Origin: Lysobacter sp. Root76
GTDB taxonomy: Bacteria; Pseudomonadota; Gammaproteobacteria; Xanthomonadales; Xanthomonadaceae
Reading direction: 5' to 3'
DNA length: 64,000 nt
NCBI RefSeq assembly: GCF_001428685.1
Contig: NZ_LMIK01000001.1
Coordinates: 40,549-104,548 of the forward strand
Positions 34,335-46,500 of the stretch are shown piece by piece (positions within the stretch are counted from its first letter, which is position 1; the number at the start of each line of letters is the position of its first letter). The notes below the pieces were generated by a model. The model had not been told where the DNA came from. It searched no databases and saw only the letters and a program-made list of their open reading frames with translations. The translations under genes were made by a program, and so were the position numbers.

Positions 34335-35321
34335 CTAGCCGCGTGGACCGCCCATGACGGGCAACACGACTCCGTTCACGTAAGACGAGCATACCGGCGA
34401 AGCGAGGAACACATAGGCCGGGGAGATCTCCTCCGGCTGCGCCGGCCGCCCCATGTCGCTGTCCTGGCCGAACTTGGCGACCTCCTCGGCCGCGCGATCG
34501 GCGGGATTCAACGGCGTCCACACCGGTCCCGGCGCGACCGCGTTGACGCGGGTGCCGCGCTCCAGCAGGTTGCTGGCCAGCGACTTGGTGAACGCGTGGA
34601 TCGCGCCCTTGGTGGCCGAATAGTCCAACAGCGCCTTGCTGCCGAATATCCCGGTTTCGGAGCCGCTGTTGATGATGGCCGCCCCCCGCTTGAGATGCGG
34701 CAGCGCCGCCCGTGCCATGTGGAAGTAGCCGGCGATATTGGTCTGCAGGGTCTCCTGCAGGTGCTCGTCGCTGAGATCTTCGAGGCGCTCGCTGTGCAGC
34801 TGGAAAGCGGCGTTGTTGACCAGGATGTCGAGGCGGCCGAATTTCCTGACCGTCTGCTCGATGGCCTGCTTGCAAAAGGCCGGATCCTTGACGTCGCCCG
34901 CCAAGGCCAGGCACTGCCGCCCTTCCTGCTCCACGTGCCGCCGAGTGTCGGCGGCGTCTTCGTGCTCATCCAGATAGACGATGGCGACGTCCGCACCTTC
35001 GCGCGCGAACAGCACCGCCACCGCGCGGCCGATGCCGGAATCGCCGCCGGTCACGACCGCCGTCATGCCCTCCAGCTTGCCGCTGCCGAGGTAATCCGGG
35101 GCGAGGAATTTCGGCGACAGGGCCAGATCGTGCTCGTTGCCCGGCTTGCGCAGGTGCTGCGCCGGCATCGGATTCTGCGGCTGCTTGCGTGTGCCCGCCT
35201 GCACGGGCTGGTCCTTGGCTTCGCTGGGCTTCTTCTTGCGATCCAGCGCGTCGACTCCGCGCTGGATCGCTCTTTGCCGCCCTGCCGTCGTCTTCGCCGC
35301 CTTCTTGCTGGTGCTTGCCAT
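34335..35321 (-). CDS. SDR oxidoreductase (YhdG/YhxC-like)
   Basis: The 328-aa short-chain dehydrogenase has the cofactor motif TGGDSGIG (residues 91-98), NNAA (about 169-172), a Ser in NSGSETG (about 219-224) and the catalytic pair YSATK (Tyr234, Lys238). Bacillus YhdG-type general-stress SDRs share the long basic N-terminus and the SGIG/SDMGRPAQPEEISPAYVFLASP ending. The N-terminal 60 residues (MASTSKKAAKTTAGRQ) are low-complexity and basic. It is next to a ferritin-like gene in a stress-gene cluster. Substrate is unknown. Confidence 0.92.
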   Translation of the reverse strand: MASTSKKAAKTTAGRQRAIQRGVDALDRKKKPSEAKDQPVQAGTRKQPQNPMPAQHLRKPGNEHDLALSPKFLAPDYLGSGKLEGMTAVVTGGDSGIGRAVAVLFAREGADVAIVYLDEHEDAADTRRHVEQEGRQCLALAGDVKDPAFCKQAIEQTVRKFGRLDILVNNAAFQLHSERLEDLSDEHLQETLQTNIAGYFHMARAALPHLKRGAAIINSGSETGIFGSKALLDYSATKGAIHAFTKSLASNLLERGTRVNAVAPGPVWTPLNPADRAAEEVAKFGQDSDMGRPAQPEEISPAYVFLASPVCSSYVNGVVLPVMGGPRG

Positions 35322-35413
35322 GCCCTAGCTCCCTTGAACGAGATGCCGTCGAGCGGGCGATGCCGAGCTGCCCGCTCGCCGTGGCGCGGCTGGACCGCGC
35401 CTGCGCGCCCGGC

Positions 35414-36037
35414 CTAATGGCGCTTCTTGAGCATCTCGTCGCGCGACTGCTGCGCCCGCGATGCGCCGATGGCGGTCTCGACCTGCTTGACCTCTTCCGG
35501 CGGCGGCAGGACGGCGGCGAAGCCCAGGGAATCGATCCACAGTTCCCGCGTCCAGCCGGTGGTGTGATACAGGTGATGGTCTTCATCGCCCTCGACGGCG
35601 TCGAACGCCGCTTTCAGCACCTTGGTTTCCGGGCCGCTGCCGTGCTCGGCCACGTGCCCGATCAGCTCCCAGTTCAGGTGATCCTTGGTTTCCGCCAGGA
35701 CGACGCATTCGCCGGCGACGAGCTGCGCCGCGTTCGGATCCGCATGATTTGCCGCCATCTTCATCGCCTTCACGAGGGAGGCGCCGATGTGGCCGACCAC
35801 GTCCCGGCCGGGGCTTTGCTCTTCGGGATCCAGGCCCAGGGTCTCGAAGACGCGCAAGAGCACCTGCTCGTGGGTGCGCGTCTGCTCCAGGTACTCCGTC
35901 CACTCCTTGCGCAGGTCGTCGTTCACGGCGAGCGAGACCGCCATCTCGTAGATCTGGATGCCGCCGCGCTCGGTTTCCAGCGCCTGCAGCAGCAGTTCCT
36001 TCAGCTGCATTTCGTCGTAACTGACTTTCTTGCCCAT
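35414..36037 (-). CDS. Ferritin-like-domain protein
   Basis: The 207-aa protein is all-helical and carries Glu/His residues in ferritin-like spacing: ETERGGIQIYEMA (about residues 21-33), RTHEQVLLRVFE (about 54-65), AGECVVLAETKDHLNW (about 108-123) and GDEDHHLYHTTGW (about 149-161). The pattern fits a di-metal four-helix bundle, but I cannot name the subfamily. It is divergent from the PLD gene, upstream of the SDR gene on the same strand, and near katE. This context suggests oxidative or desiccation stress. Confidence 0.78.
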   Translation of the reverse strand: MGKKVSYDEMQLKELLLQALETERGGIQIYEMAVSLAVNDDLRKEWTEYLEQTRTHEQVLLRVFETLGLDPEEQSPGRDVVGHIGASLVKAMKMAANHADPNAAQLVAGECVVLAETKDHLNWELIGHVAEHGSGPETKVLKAAFDAVEGDEDHHLYHTTGWTRELWIDSLGFAAVLPPPEEVKQVETAIGASRAQQSRDEMLKKRH

Positions 36038-36388
36038 GATCCATCGCTCCTGGTGTCGGACTTGGATGCCGGCCTAGTCCCGGCTCGCGGTCGCCGTCGG
36101 CGGCGCCCCGGCGAGAGTCGGCCAGCACCGGTAAGGAGCGCGTGCAGATCGCGTTCGCTGCGTGTGATGGGCATGAACGGTTCATGCTGCCGGCACATCT
36201 GAACCCGCGCCCTGGAATGACGCGTCTTTGACCTGCCAGGGCGTAGGAATGGCATTCACGACCCGCGGCGCGACCCGCCGGCGGCCGTGCGGCGGTACCC
36301 GAGCCCTGGCGAACGCGACGCCCGTCCGCGTTCGCTTGCGGGCGCCCGATCGCGACGGACTCGCCCATCGCTCTTGCAAGGATCCGAC
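36038..36388. other. Divergent intergenic region with a 17-bp palindrome
   Basis: 351 bp between the ferritin-like gene and the PLD gene. The notable element is a perfect inverted repeat GCATGAAC-G-GTTCATGC at 36171-36187, which is well placed to act as an operator for either divergent unit. No other gene is supported. Confidence 0.6.
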
Positions 36389-37681
36389 ATGCCCGCACGC
36401 TGGACCCGCCGTAGCGTGATCTGGGCCGTGTTGGGCGCGGCCGTGCTGACCGCCGCGATCGGCCTGATCGCCCTCAACCTGGCGGGGCCGGAAAAGCAGC
36501 TGTTGCATGCCCTGCCGCATCGCTATCCGGTGGCCTCGTCGCAGTTCCGACGCGAAATGGGCACCTTGCTCGGCCCTTCGCTGCTGTCCGAAAATCATGT
36601 GACCGGCTTGCAGAACGGCGACGAGATTTTCCCGGCGATGCTCCAGGCGATCCGCTCGGCACAGCGCACGATCGCCTTCGAAACCTATATCTACTGGTCG
36701 GGCGACACCGGCCGCGCGTTCAGCCAGGCCCTGTCCGAACGCGCGCGCGCCGGCGTGCAGGTCTACCTCACCGTCGACTGGCTCGGCAGCAGCAAGATGG
36801 ACGCGGCGCAGATCGAGGAGATGAAGCGCGCCGGCGTGCACATCCGCCAGTACCGGCCGCTGGCCTGGTACAACCTGGACCGGGTGAACAACCGGACCCA
36901 CCGCAAACTGCTGATCGTCGACGGCACGGTGGGGTTCACCGGCGGCGTCGGTATCGCCGATCAGTGGCAGGGCCATGCCCAGGATCCGCAGCATTGGCGC
37001 GAGTCGCATTTCCGCGTCGAAGGGCCGGTGGTAGCGCAGATGCAGGCGGGCTTCAACGACAACTGGGTCAAATCCACCGGCGTGGTCCTGCACGGCGCCG
37101 GCTTCTACCCGCCGCTGACCCGCGCCGGCGACATGGACGCGCAGTTGTTCATCAGCTCCCCGGCCGGCGGCAGCGACAGCATGCATCTGATGGTGCTGAT
37201 GGCGATCGCCGCGTCCGAGCGCACCATCGACCTGGCCGCCGCCTATTTCGTGCCCGACGACCTGGTACGGCGGGCCCTGCTCGATGCCCGCCGCCGCGGC
37301 GTGCGCATCCGCATCCTCGTGCCCGGCGAACACACCGACTCCGATGCGGTGCGCCTGGCTTCGAAGGCGCAGTGGGAGACCCTGATCCAGGCCGGCATCG
37401 AGTTCTACGAATACCGGCCGACCATGATGCATATCAAGATGCTGATCGTGGACGGCGAACTCGTCTCCGTGGGGTCGACCAACTTCGACATACGCTCGTT
37501 CCGCCTCAACGACGAAGCCAGCCTCAACGTCTACGACCGCAGCTTCGCCGCGGATATGACCGCCGTCTTCGATGCCGACCTGCGCCAATCGCGCCGCTAC
37601 ACGCTGCAGGACTGGCGCGACCGCCCCTGGAAAGAGCGGCTGTTCGAGAAGTTCGTGCTGCCGCTCAAATCGCAGCTCTAG
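36389..37681 (+). CDS. Phospholipase D / cardiolipin synthase family enzyme
   Basis: The 430-aa protein has an N-terminal membrane helix (about residues 9-31), as in bacterial cardiolipin synthases, and two HKD motifs: HRKLLIVDG (His171, Lys173, Asp178) and HIKMLIVDG (His348, Lys350, Asp355). FETYIYWSGDTGRAF before the first motif is a cardiolipin-synthase-type sequence. The ATG at 36389 has AAGGA about 8 bases upstream. It probably makes cardiolipin or another phospholipid in the inner membrane. It is directly upstream of katE on the same strand (gap 162 bp). Confidence 0.93.
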   Translation: MPARWTRRSVIWAVLGAAVLTAAIGLIALNLAGPEKQLLHALPHRYPVASSQFRREMGTLLGPSLLSENHVTGLQNGDEIFPAMLQAIRSAQRTIAFETYIYWSGDTGRAFSQALSERARAGVQVYLTVDWLGSSKMDAAQIEEMKRAGVHIRQYRPLAWYNLDRVNNRTHRKLLIVDGTVGFTGGVGIADQWQGHAQDPQHWRESHFRVEGPVVAQMQAGFNDNWVKSTGVVLHGAGFYPPLTRAGDMDAQLFISSPAGGSDSMHLMVLMAIAASERTIDLAAAYFVPDDLVRRALLDARRRGVRIRILVPGEHTDSDAVRLASKAQWETLIQAGIEFYEYRPTMMHIKMLIVDGELVSVGSTNFDIRSFRLNDEASLNVYDRSFAADMTAVFDADLRQSRRYTLQDWRDRPWKERLFEKFVLPLKSQL

Positions 37682-37843
37682 CCTTGCGCTTCGAGCCGCA
37701 TGCGACTCCGCTCACGCGCAGTTCCGAGCGAGCGCGGATGAATGCGCGCGCAGGAGCGCACGACAGGATGTTCACCGCGTCCGATGCAGCATCGGCCGGT
37801 CGGCGTCGACCGCCCCCTGCTCATCCTGCTGCGGAGTTTCGCC

Positions 37844-39958
37844 ATGGCCAGCAAGAAAACCGCTACGCCCCGCTCCACGACACGCTCCACGACCCGCACT
37901 GGCGGCGCCACCCGCGACAGCCGCGGTCAGGGCGACGAACTCCACCAGCCTGCCGGCGGCAAACATCCGCCGCTGACGACCAACCAAGGCCTGCCCCTGT
38001 CGGACAACCAGAACTCGCTGCACGCGACGCCGCGCGGCCCGGGCCTGCTCGAAGACTTCATCCTGCGCGAGAAGATCACCCATTTCGACCACGAGCGCAT
38101 TCCCGAACGCATCGTGCATGCGCGCGGCTCGGGCGCGCACGGCTACTTCGAACTGAGCAAATCGCTGGCCCGCTATACGACGGCGCGCATCCTGACCGAG
38201 GTGGGCGAACGCACGCCGCTGTTCTGCCGCTTCTCGACGGTGGCCGGCGGCGCCGGCTCGATCGACACCCCGCGCGACGTGCGCGGCTTCGCGGTCAAGT
38301 TCTACACCCAGCAGGGCAACTGGGATCTGGTGGGCAACAACATCCCGGTGTTCTTCATCCAGGATGCGATGAAATTCCCGGACGTGGTGCATTCGGTGAA
38401 GATGGAGCCCGACCGCGGCTTCCCCCAGGCCGCCAGCGCCCACGACACGTTCTGGGACTTCATCTCGCTCACGCCCGAAGCCATGCACATGATCATGTGG
38501 GCGATGTCGGACCGCGCGATCCCGCGCTCGCTGCGCATGATCGAGGGCTTCGGCGTGCATAGCTTCCGTCTGCTCAACGCCAAGGGCGCCTCGACCTTCG
38601 TCAAGTTCCACTGGCGGCCCAAGCTGGGCCTGCAGTCGGCGGTCTGGGACGAGGCCTGCAAGCTGGCCGGCGCCGACCCGGACTTCCATCGCCGCGATCT
38701 GTTCGAGGCGATCGAGAACGGCGACTACCCGGAGTGGGAGCTGGCGGTGCAATTGTTCACTCAGGAACAGGCCGACGCCTTTCCGTTCGACCACCTCGAC
38801 GCGACCAAATTGATTCCGGAAGAACTGGTTCCGCTGACGGTGATCGGGCGCATGGTCCTGGATCGCTGGCCGGACAACTTCTTCGCCGAGACCGAACAGG
38901 TCGCCTTTTGCCCCTCGCACGTGGTCCCCGGCATCGATTTCTCCAACGACCCGCTGCTACAGGGCCGTCTGTTCTCCTATCTGGACACCCAGCTTTCGCG
39001 GCTGGGCTCGCCGAATTTCCACCAGTTGCCGATCAACGCCCCCAAATGCCCGTTCGCCAATCTGCAGCGCGATGGCCACATGCAGATGCGGGTGCCGCGC
39101 GGCCGCGTCAACTACGAACCCAGTTCGCTGGACCCGCAGTCGCCGCGCGAAACGCCAGCGGGATTCCGCAGCGCTTCCGTGCCCGCCGACGACGGCGCCA
39201 AGGGTCGGGTGCGGCCGGAAAGCTTCGCCGACCACTACAGCCAGGCGCGGCAGTTCTACCGTAGCCAGACTCCTTACGAGCAGGCGCACATCGCCTCGGC
39301 GCTGGTGTTCGAACTGTCCAAGGTCGGCACCGCGCACGTGCGCGAGGCCATCGTCGGCCACCTGCGTCATATCGACAGCGCCTTGGCCCGTCGGGTCGCC
39401 GATGGTTTGGGCCTGGCCGCACTGCCCGCAGCGCCGCCTGCTGCGGTCGCAGCCAAGGACCTGCCGGTCTCCCCGCCGCTGCAGATCATCGGCAAGATGA
39501 AATCCACCCTGCAGGGGCGCTGCGTCGGCCTGCTGATCGACGACGGCTCCGATGCCGGCACCGTGCGGGCCTTGCGCAAGGCGGTCGAGGCTGCCGGCGC
39601 ACGGGTCAAGATCGTGGCGCCGCGCATCGGCGGCGCCAAATTGAGCGACGGCAAGCCGCAGACCGCCGACGGTCAGCTCGCCGGCACGCCATCGGTGGTG
39701 TTCGACGCGGTCGCCGTGGTGTTGGCGGACAAAGCCGGCAAGCGCCTGGCCAAGGAAGGCGCCGCGATCGACTTCGTGCGCGACGCCTACGGCCATCTCA
39801 AGGCGATCGCGGTGGACCAGGGCGGTCAATGGCTATTGGATGCGGGCGGGATCGAACGCGACGAGGGCGTGGTCGATGCCAGCGATGCGCGCTCCTTCGT
39901 GGCTGCGGCCAAGGGCCGTCTGTGGGAGCGCGAAGCCAAGGTCCGGACGTTGGCCTGA
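37844..39958 (+). CDS. katE: Large-subunit catalase KatE (HPII type)
   Basis: KatE decomposes hydrogen peroxide. The 704-aa protein is a clade 2 catalase with a catalytic His92 in [16 protein letters not shown], the Asn motif [14 protein letters not shown] (164-166), the proximal haem Tyr in [19 protein letters not shown], and a C-terminal class I glutaminase-like (flavodoxin-type) domain ([37 protein letters not shown]). The N-terminal tail is basic and Thr/Ser-rich. The ATG at 37844 has GGAG about 9 bases upstream. Such catalases are typically stationary-phase or general-stress genes. Confidence 0.97.
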   Translation: MASKKTATPRSTTRSTTRTGGATRDSRGQGDELHQPAGGKHPPLTTNQGLPLSDNQNSLHATPRGPGLLEDFILREKITHFDHERIPERIVHARGSGAHGYFELSKSLARYTTARILTEVGERTPLFCRFSTVAGGAGSIDTPRDVRGFAVKFYTQQGNWDLVGNNIPVFFIQDAMKFPDVVHSVKMEPDRGFPQAASAHDTFWDFISLTPEAMHMIMWAMSDRAIPRSLRMIEGFGVHSFRLLNAKGASTFVKFHWRPKLGLQSAVWDEACKLAGADPDFHRRDLFEAIENGDYPEWELAVQLFTQEQADAFPFDHLDATKLIPEELVPLTVIGRMVLDRWPDNFFAETEQVAFCPSHVVPGIDFSNDPLLQGRLFSYLDTQLSRLGSPNFHQLPINAPKCPFANLQRDGHMQMRVPRGRVNYEPSSLDPQSPRETPAGFRSASVPADDGAKGRVRPESFADHYSQARQFYRSQTPYEQAHIASALVFELSKVGTAHVREAIVGHLRHIDSALARRVADGLGLAALPAAPPAAVAAKDLPVSPPLQIIGKMKSTLQGRCVGLLIDDGSDAGTVRALRKAVEAAGARVKIVAPRIGGAKLSDGKPQTADGQLAGTPSVVFDAVAVVLADKAGKRLAKEGAAIDFVRDAYGHLKAIAVDQGGQWLLDAGGIERDEGVVDASDARSFVAAAKGRLWEREAKVRTLA

Positions 39959-40114
39959 GCCTGCGTGCGAGGTCGGCGTCGCCGCCGCGGTCGGCTGAGC
40001 CGCGATCATGGGGCGTCGCCTTCCTCGGCACGCCCCTCGCATCGGCGACGGGAAAGCGCGCCAGGAGCGCCATGCGAAAGGCGGACGGCGCAAGCGAAGG
40101 ACGGCCAGACCTGG

Positions 40115-40429
40115 CTAGAAGGCGCGCTTCCTGGCGGTCTTCCTGGTCTGCCGCAACCATTCCCCTAGCGGCACCGTCTTTGGGTCCGAAGGCTTCGGTA
40201 TCGCTGGTCCAAGCTTGCCGTACTGCGCCAACACATTCTCCAGCCTCAGACTCGCCTGCTCCAAGGCCTCATCGCCGATCGCGGCCGCATCCCGAATGAT
40301 CGGACCGGAAAGGCGCACGTAAGTCGCCCAGAAGTCGGCTTCGTCGAGGTTGTCCGCCACCAGCTCAGGCATTTGCTCGACCAGGGCGTCTATGCGCTGG
40401 CTGATGGTTGTTGGCGCGCGATTGTTCAT
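40115..40429 (-). CDS. Small unknown protein, paralogue of the gene after the glucan synthase
   Basis: The 104-aa protein starts at ATG 40429 (an in-frame ATG at 40450 has no support). It is helical and soluble: RIDALVEQMPELVADNLDEADFWATYVRLSGPIIRDAAAIGDEALEQASLRLENVLAQYGKLGP, then a basic tail. It aligns with the 90-aa protein encoded after the glucan synthase (shared pattern LP..L...FW..F..L...I..DAA...RL...L...G). It is convergent with katE and divergent from the glucan synthase, across 131 bp. Function unknown. Confidence 0.75.
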   Translation of the reverse strand: MNNRAPTTISQRIDALVEQMPELVADNLDEADFWATYVRLSGPIIRDAAAIGDEALEQASLRLENVLAQYGKLGPAIPKPSDPKTVPLGEWLRQTRKTARKRAF

Positions 40430-40560
40430 TCGAGTCGGGCATCTTAGCAATTTCGGCCTGCACCAAGCGCGCGCGGCGGCGACGGCCTTTCACCTTGCTC
40501 TACCGAGCCGAATGCAAAGATCGCCTTTCCGGCGGCCGCTCGCCCCTACCTTAGTCTCCG

Positions 40561-43500
40561 ATGCCTCAGCTATGGAGGATCTTCAGCCGTTGGTTGCGCT
40601 TGCGCAGGCGTTTGTGGCGCTGGCGACGTGCAGCCGGCCAGAGCACGCTGCAAGCCGAAGAACCGTTGCGCTCGCAGTTGTTCAATGCCGAGCAGATGGA
40701 GTCGCACGGCAAGGCGCTGACCCGCTCGCATCACGTGCATGCGCGCGCCGGCCCGGAACGCCTGCTGGACCGGCTGGAAGAGAACGAAGGCCTGCTGGAC
40801 GATGCCAGCACGGTCCTGACCCGGATGGTCCAGGACGAGATGCGCATCACTCCGGCCGGCGAGTGGCTGCTGGACAACTTTTACCTGATCGAAGAACAGA
40901 TCCACACCGCGCGCCGGCACCTTCCCAAAGGCTATAGCCGCCAGCTGCCCTCCTTGCGGCAGGGCCCCTCCGCCGGTCTGCCGCGCGTGTACGACCTGTC
41001 GCTGGAAGCCATCGCCCACGGCGACGGCCGCATCGACGCAGAAACCATCAGCCGTTTCGTCGCCGCCTACCAATCGATCACGCCGCTGAAGCTGGGCGAG
41101 CTGTGGGCGATTCCGATCATGCTGCGGCTGGCGTTGATCGACAACCTGCGGCGCATGGCGGTACGGGTCATGCATGACGCGGCCGACCACCGCCTGGCCA
41201 GCGAGTGGGCCGATCTGCTGAACGAGACGGCCGCGGAGAACCCCAAGAACGTGGTGCTGATCGTCGCCGACATGGCGCGCTCCCGGCCGCCCTTGTCGGG
41301 CGCGTTCGTGTCCGAGCTGACCCGGGGGCTGCAGGGCCGCGGGGCGGTGTTCTCGATGCCGATCACCTGGCTGGAGCAGTGGGTCGCCGACGGCGGCCGC
41401 AGCATCGAAGAGCTGGTGCACCTGGAAAGCCAGCAACAGGCCGCCGACCAGGTGTCGATCAGCAACAGCATCGGCAGCCTGCGTTTCCTGGCCAACATGG
41501 ATTGGCGCGAGTTCGTCGAGAACATGAGCGTGGTCGATCGCCGATTGCGCGAAGACCCCGCCGGCACGTATGCCCTGATGGATTTCAACACCCGCGACAG
41601 CTACCGCCATGTGGTGGAGAAGATGGCGCGGCTGAGCGGCGCCAGCGAACAGGAGGTGACGGACATCGTGCTGCAGCTGGCGCAGGCGGCAGCGGAGGCG
41701 ACCGCGGCCGACGACGACCGGACCCATGTCGGCTATTACCTGGTCGACGACGGCGTGGTGCAGACGCGGGCGGCGCTGGCCGCGTCGGATGCGAAGCACC
41801 GGCCGGTGCGTTTGCGTCCCCGGCGTATCCCGCTGCCGGTCTACCTGGCGCCGATCGCCGCGATCGCCGGGCTGTTCGCCTGGGGCCTGTTGTCGGAAAG
41901 CTCCGGCATGCGGCAACAGGTGCCGCTGTGGCTGCTGGCGGCGTTGGCGTTGCTGGCCTTCAGCGAGCTGGGCATCGCCCTGGTCAACTGGCTCGCGACC
42001 GTGCTGATGGCGCCGCGGCCGTTGCCGCGGATGGATTTCTCCAAAGGCATCCCGGTCGATTCGCGCACCCTGGTCGTGGTGCCTTGCATGCTCGGCAGCG
42101 TCGAGGGGGTGGACAGCCTGGTGGAGGGGCTGGAAGTGCGCTTCCTGGCCAATCGCGACCGCCACCTGCATTTCGCCTTGCTGAGCGATTTCCTGGACGC
42201 CGACCAGCAAACGCTGCCCGGCGATGAGGCGCTGCTGGCGCGGGCCCGGCAACAAATTGCGCAGCTCAACGCCCGCTATGCCGCCGAAAGCGGCGACCTG
42301 TTCTTCCTGTTCCATCGCCCACGTCAGTGGAATCCGCGCGAGGGCCGCTGGATGGGCCACGAGCGCAAGCGCGGCAAGCTGGCGGCGCTGAACCGGCTGC
42401 TGCGCGGCGGAGCGCACGACGAGTTCCTGCAGGTGATCGGCAATACCGAAGTGCTGAGCCAGGTGCGCTACGTGATCACCCTGGATACCGACACCCGCCT
42501 GCCGCGCGATGCGGCCCGCGAGTTCGTCGGCACGCTGGCGCATCCGCTGAACCGCGCCCGCTTCGACAGCCGCCGGCGCCGGGTCGTGCGCGGTTACGGC
42601 ATCCTGCAACCCAGCGTCGGGACCAGCCAGAGCGGACGCCGCAGTACGCGCTATGCGCGCATGTTCGGCAGCGAGCCCGGCATCGACCCGTATACCCGCA
42701 CCGTATCGGACGTGTACCAGGATCTGTTCGGCGAGGGTTCTTTCGTCGGCAAAGGCATCTACGACGTGGATGCGTTCGAATCGGCGCTCGCCGATCGCTT
42801 CCCGGACAACCGCATCCTCAGCCACGATCTGCTGGAAGGCTGCTACGCACGCGCCGGACTGGTCAGCGACGTGCGCCTGTTCGAGGACTATCCGTCGCGC
42901 TATGCGGCCGATGTGAAACGGCGCTACCGCTGGATACGCGGCGACTGGCAGTTGCTGCCCTGGCTGCTGCCGTGGGTGCCGCGCGCGCGCGGCGGCTACG
43001 AGCGCAACCCTTTGTCGTGGCTGTCGCGCGGCAAGCTGCTGGACAACCTGCGCCGCAGCCTGGTGCCGGCAGCGGCCACGGCGCTGTTGCTGCTGGGCTG
43101 GCTGTTCTCGCCGCATCCGCTGGCCTGGACGGCATGGCTGCTGTGCCTGTGGCTGCTGCCCGTGCTGGTGCCGGTGCTGCGCGACGTCTTCATGATTCCC
43201 GTGGACATGCCGCTGGAAACCCACCTGGTCCAGGTCGGAAAATCCACGCTGCGCCAATTGCTGCGCGCCGCGGTCAGTCTGGCCTGCCTGCCCTACGAAG
43301 CCTTCCTGAGCCTGAGCGCGATCGCGCGCACTTTGTGGCGGTTGGCGATCAGTCGCCGCCACTTGCTGCAGTGGAACCCGTCCAGCGAAGTGGAACGCAA
43401 CCTCGGCAGCGGCATGAGCGCGGAGTTGCGCGGCATGGCCGCCGCGCCGCTGTTCGCCGTGGCCGTGGCGGCGCTGCTGGCCGTCGCCCAACCCCGCTCG

Positions 43501-46500
43501 CTGTGGGTGGCGATTCCCCTGTTGGGCCTGTGGCTGCTGTCGCCGGCCCTGATGGCCTGGCTGGGCCATCCGCCCGCGCAGCGCGACGCGGACCTGTCCG
43601 CCGCGCAATTGGCGTTCCTGGGCCGTCTGGCCCGCCGCACCTGGGGCTTCTTCGAAACCTACGTGCGCGCCGAAGATCATTGGCTGCCGCCGGACAACGT
43701 GCAGGAGCACCCCGCGCTGGTGGTCGCGCGCCGCACCTCGCCGACCAATATCGGCCTGTCGCTGCTGGCCAACCTGTCGGCCTACGATTTCGGCTATCTG
43801 CAGGTGGGCGGCGTGATGGAACGCACGCGCCTGGTGTTCGCCACGCTCGACACCCTGCCGCGCCACCGCGGGCACTTCTACAACTGGTACGACACCGAAA
43901 CCCTGCAGCCGCTGCCGCCGCATTACATTTCCACGGTCGACAGCGGCAATCTGGCCGGCCATCTGCTGACTCTGCGCCAGGGACTGCTGGCCCTGGCCGA
44001 TGCACCGGTGCTGGCGCCCAGCACCTTCGCGGGCCTGGCCGACACCTTGGGCGTGCTGCAAGAAGTCCGCCGCGCCGCCGGCCACGACGACGACGCGCTG
44101 AGCCAGGCCCTGAGCGACTTCCGCGCCACGCTCGACCCGGCACTGGCGCAAGCGCCCGCCAACGTCCGCGATGCGGAACGGACCTTGGCGCATCTGGTCG
44201 TGCGCGCCGACCGGATCCTGGCCGTATGGCCGGCGAGCGAGGACCCGAAAGCGAACCGTTGGGCCGCCGCGCTGGCCGACGCCTGCCGGTCCGCGCATGC
44301 CGAGCTGCAGTTCTTCGTCCCCGACCCGGCCGCGCCCGCCGCCATGGCCTATGGCGACCGCATCCCGACCCTGCGCGAGCTGCAGACGCAATCGTCCGAT
44401 ACGCAGGCGCAAACCCGGGCACGCGAACGCGTCCACCAGCTCGAACGCCTCGCCCATATCGCCGGGCAGTTCTCGCTGATGGAGTACGACTTCCTGTACG
44501 ACCGCCCGCGCAATCTGCTATCGATCGGCTACAACCTGGACGAACATCGGCTCGACGCCGGCTACTACGACCTGCTGGCATCGGAAGCGCGGCTGTGCAG
44601 TTTCGTGGCCATCGCCCAGGGCCAGCTGCCGCAGGACAGCTGGTTCGCGCTGGGGCGGCTGCTGACCGAAGTCAACGGCGACGCGACCCTGCTGTCGTGG
44701 AGCGGCTCGATGTTCGAGTACCTGATGCCGCAACTGGTGATGCCCAGCTATCCGGACACCCTGCTCGATCAGACCTCGCGCCACGCGGTGGAGGCGCAGA
44801 TCGTGCACGGCGCCCAGCGTTCGGTGCCCTGGGGCGTGTCCGAGTCCGGCTACAACACGGTCGATGCGCGCATGAACTACCAGTACCGTGCGTTCGGCGT
44901 TCCGGGGCTCGGGCTCAAGCGCGGCCTGGGCCAGGATCTGGTGATCGCGCCCTACGCCAGCATGATGGCGCTGATGGTGGCGCCCGAAGCCGCCTGCCAG
45001 AACCTGCAGCGGCTGACCGCCTTGGGTTTCGGCGGCGAGTTCGGCCTGTACGAAGCCATCGACTACACCCCGGCGCGCGTGCCGCACGGCCAGGAATGCG
45101 TGGTGGTGCGTTCGTTCATGGCCCACCATCAGGGCATGGGGCTGCTGTCCCTGGACCACCTGCTGCGCCAGCAGCCCATGCAGCGGCGCTTCGTCGCCGA
45201 CGCCGAATTCCAGGCCACGCTGCTGCTGTTGCAGGAGCGCATCCCGCATACCGGCGTGTTCCATCCGCACGAGGCCGAGACCCTGGGCACGCGCGCCACG
45301 GTCGGCGAGACCGAAACCCAGCTGCGCATCTTCCGCAATCCCGGAACCACGCGGCCGTCCGTGCAGTTGCTGTCCAACGGGCGCTATCACGGGCTGCTGA
45401 CCAGCGCGGGCGGCGGCTACAGCCGGCAACAGGACATGGCGGTCACGCGCTGGCGCGAGGACGGCACCCGCGACCATTGGGGCAACTTCTGCTACCTGCG
45501 CGATGTCGGCAGCGGCGAATACTGGTCCGCCGCCCTGCAGCCGACCGGCGTACCCATCGAACACTACGAAGCGATCTTCTCCGACGCCAAGGCCGAGTTC
45601 CGCGGACGCAAGCGCGGCTACGAGAGCCACCTGGAAATCGCCATCTCGGCCGAAGACGACATCGAGCTGCGCCGGCTGCGCCTGAGCAACCGCAGCCGAC
45701 GCACCCGCACGATCGAGATCACCACCTATGCCGAAGTGGTGCTGGCCCCGGCCATCGCCGACGAGCTGCATCCTGCCTTCAGCAACCTGTTCGTGCAATC
45801 GGAGATCCTGAGGCAGAAGCAGGCGCTGCTGTGCACGCGGCGGCCGCGCGCGCACGACGAGGTGCCGCCGTGGATGTTCCATCTGGTCGCCGTGCACGAC
45901 GCCGACATCGGCGCGATTTCCTACGAAACCGATCGGGCGCGCTTCCTAGGCCGCGGCAACACCCCGCGCACGCCGCGAGCGCTGTCGGCCGACGAAGCGC
46001 TGTCGGATACGCAGGGCTCGGTGCTGGACCCGATCGTGGCGATCCGTTGCCGGATCGAACTGGCGCCGGAACAGACCGCGATGATCGACATGGTCTACGG
46101 CGTGGGCGCGGACCGGGAAGCCTGCACGGGATTGGTCGACAAGTACCGCGACCGCCGCCTCGCCGATCGCGTGTTCGACCTGGCCTGGACCCACAGCCAG
46201 GTGGTTCGGCGCCAGATCAACGCCTCGCAGGCCGATGCCCAGCTGTACGAACGCCTGGCCGGGCTGATCGTCTACGCGCACCCTTTTCTGCGCGCCGACC
46301 CCGAGGTGCTGCTGCAGAACCAGCGCGGCCAGTCCGGCTTGTGGGGGCATGCGATCTCCGGCGACCTGCCGATCGTGCTGCTGCAGATCTCCGATGCCGA
46401 CAACATCGAACTGGTGCGGCAGATGGTGCAGGCGCATGCCTACTGGCGGCTCAAGGGCCTGCGCGCCGACCTGGTGATCTGGAACGAGAGCAAGGCCGGC

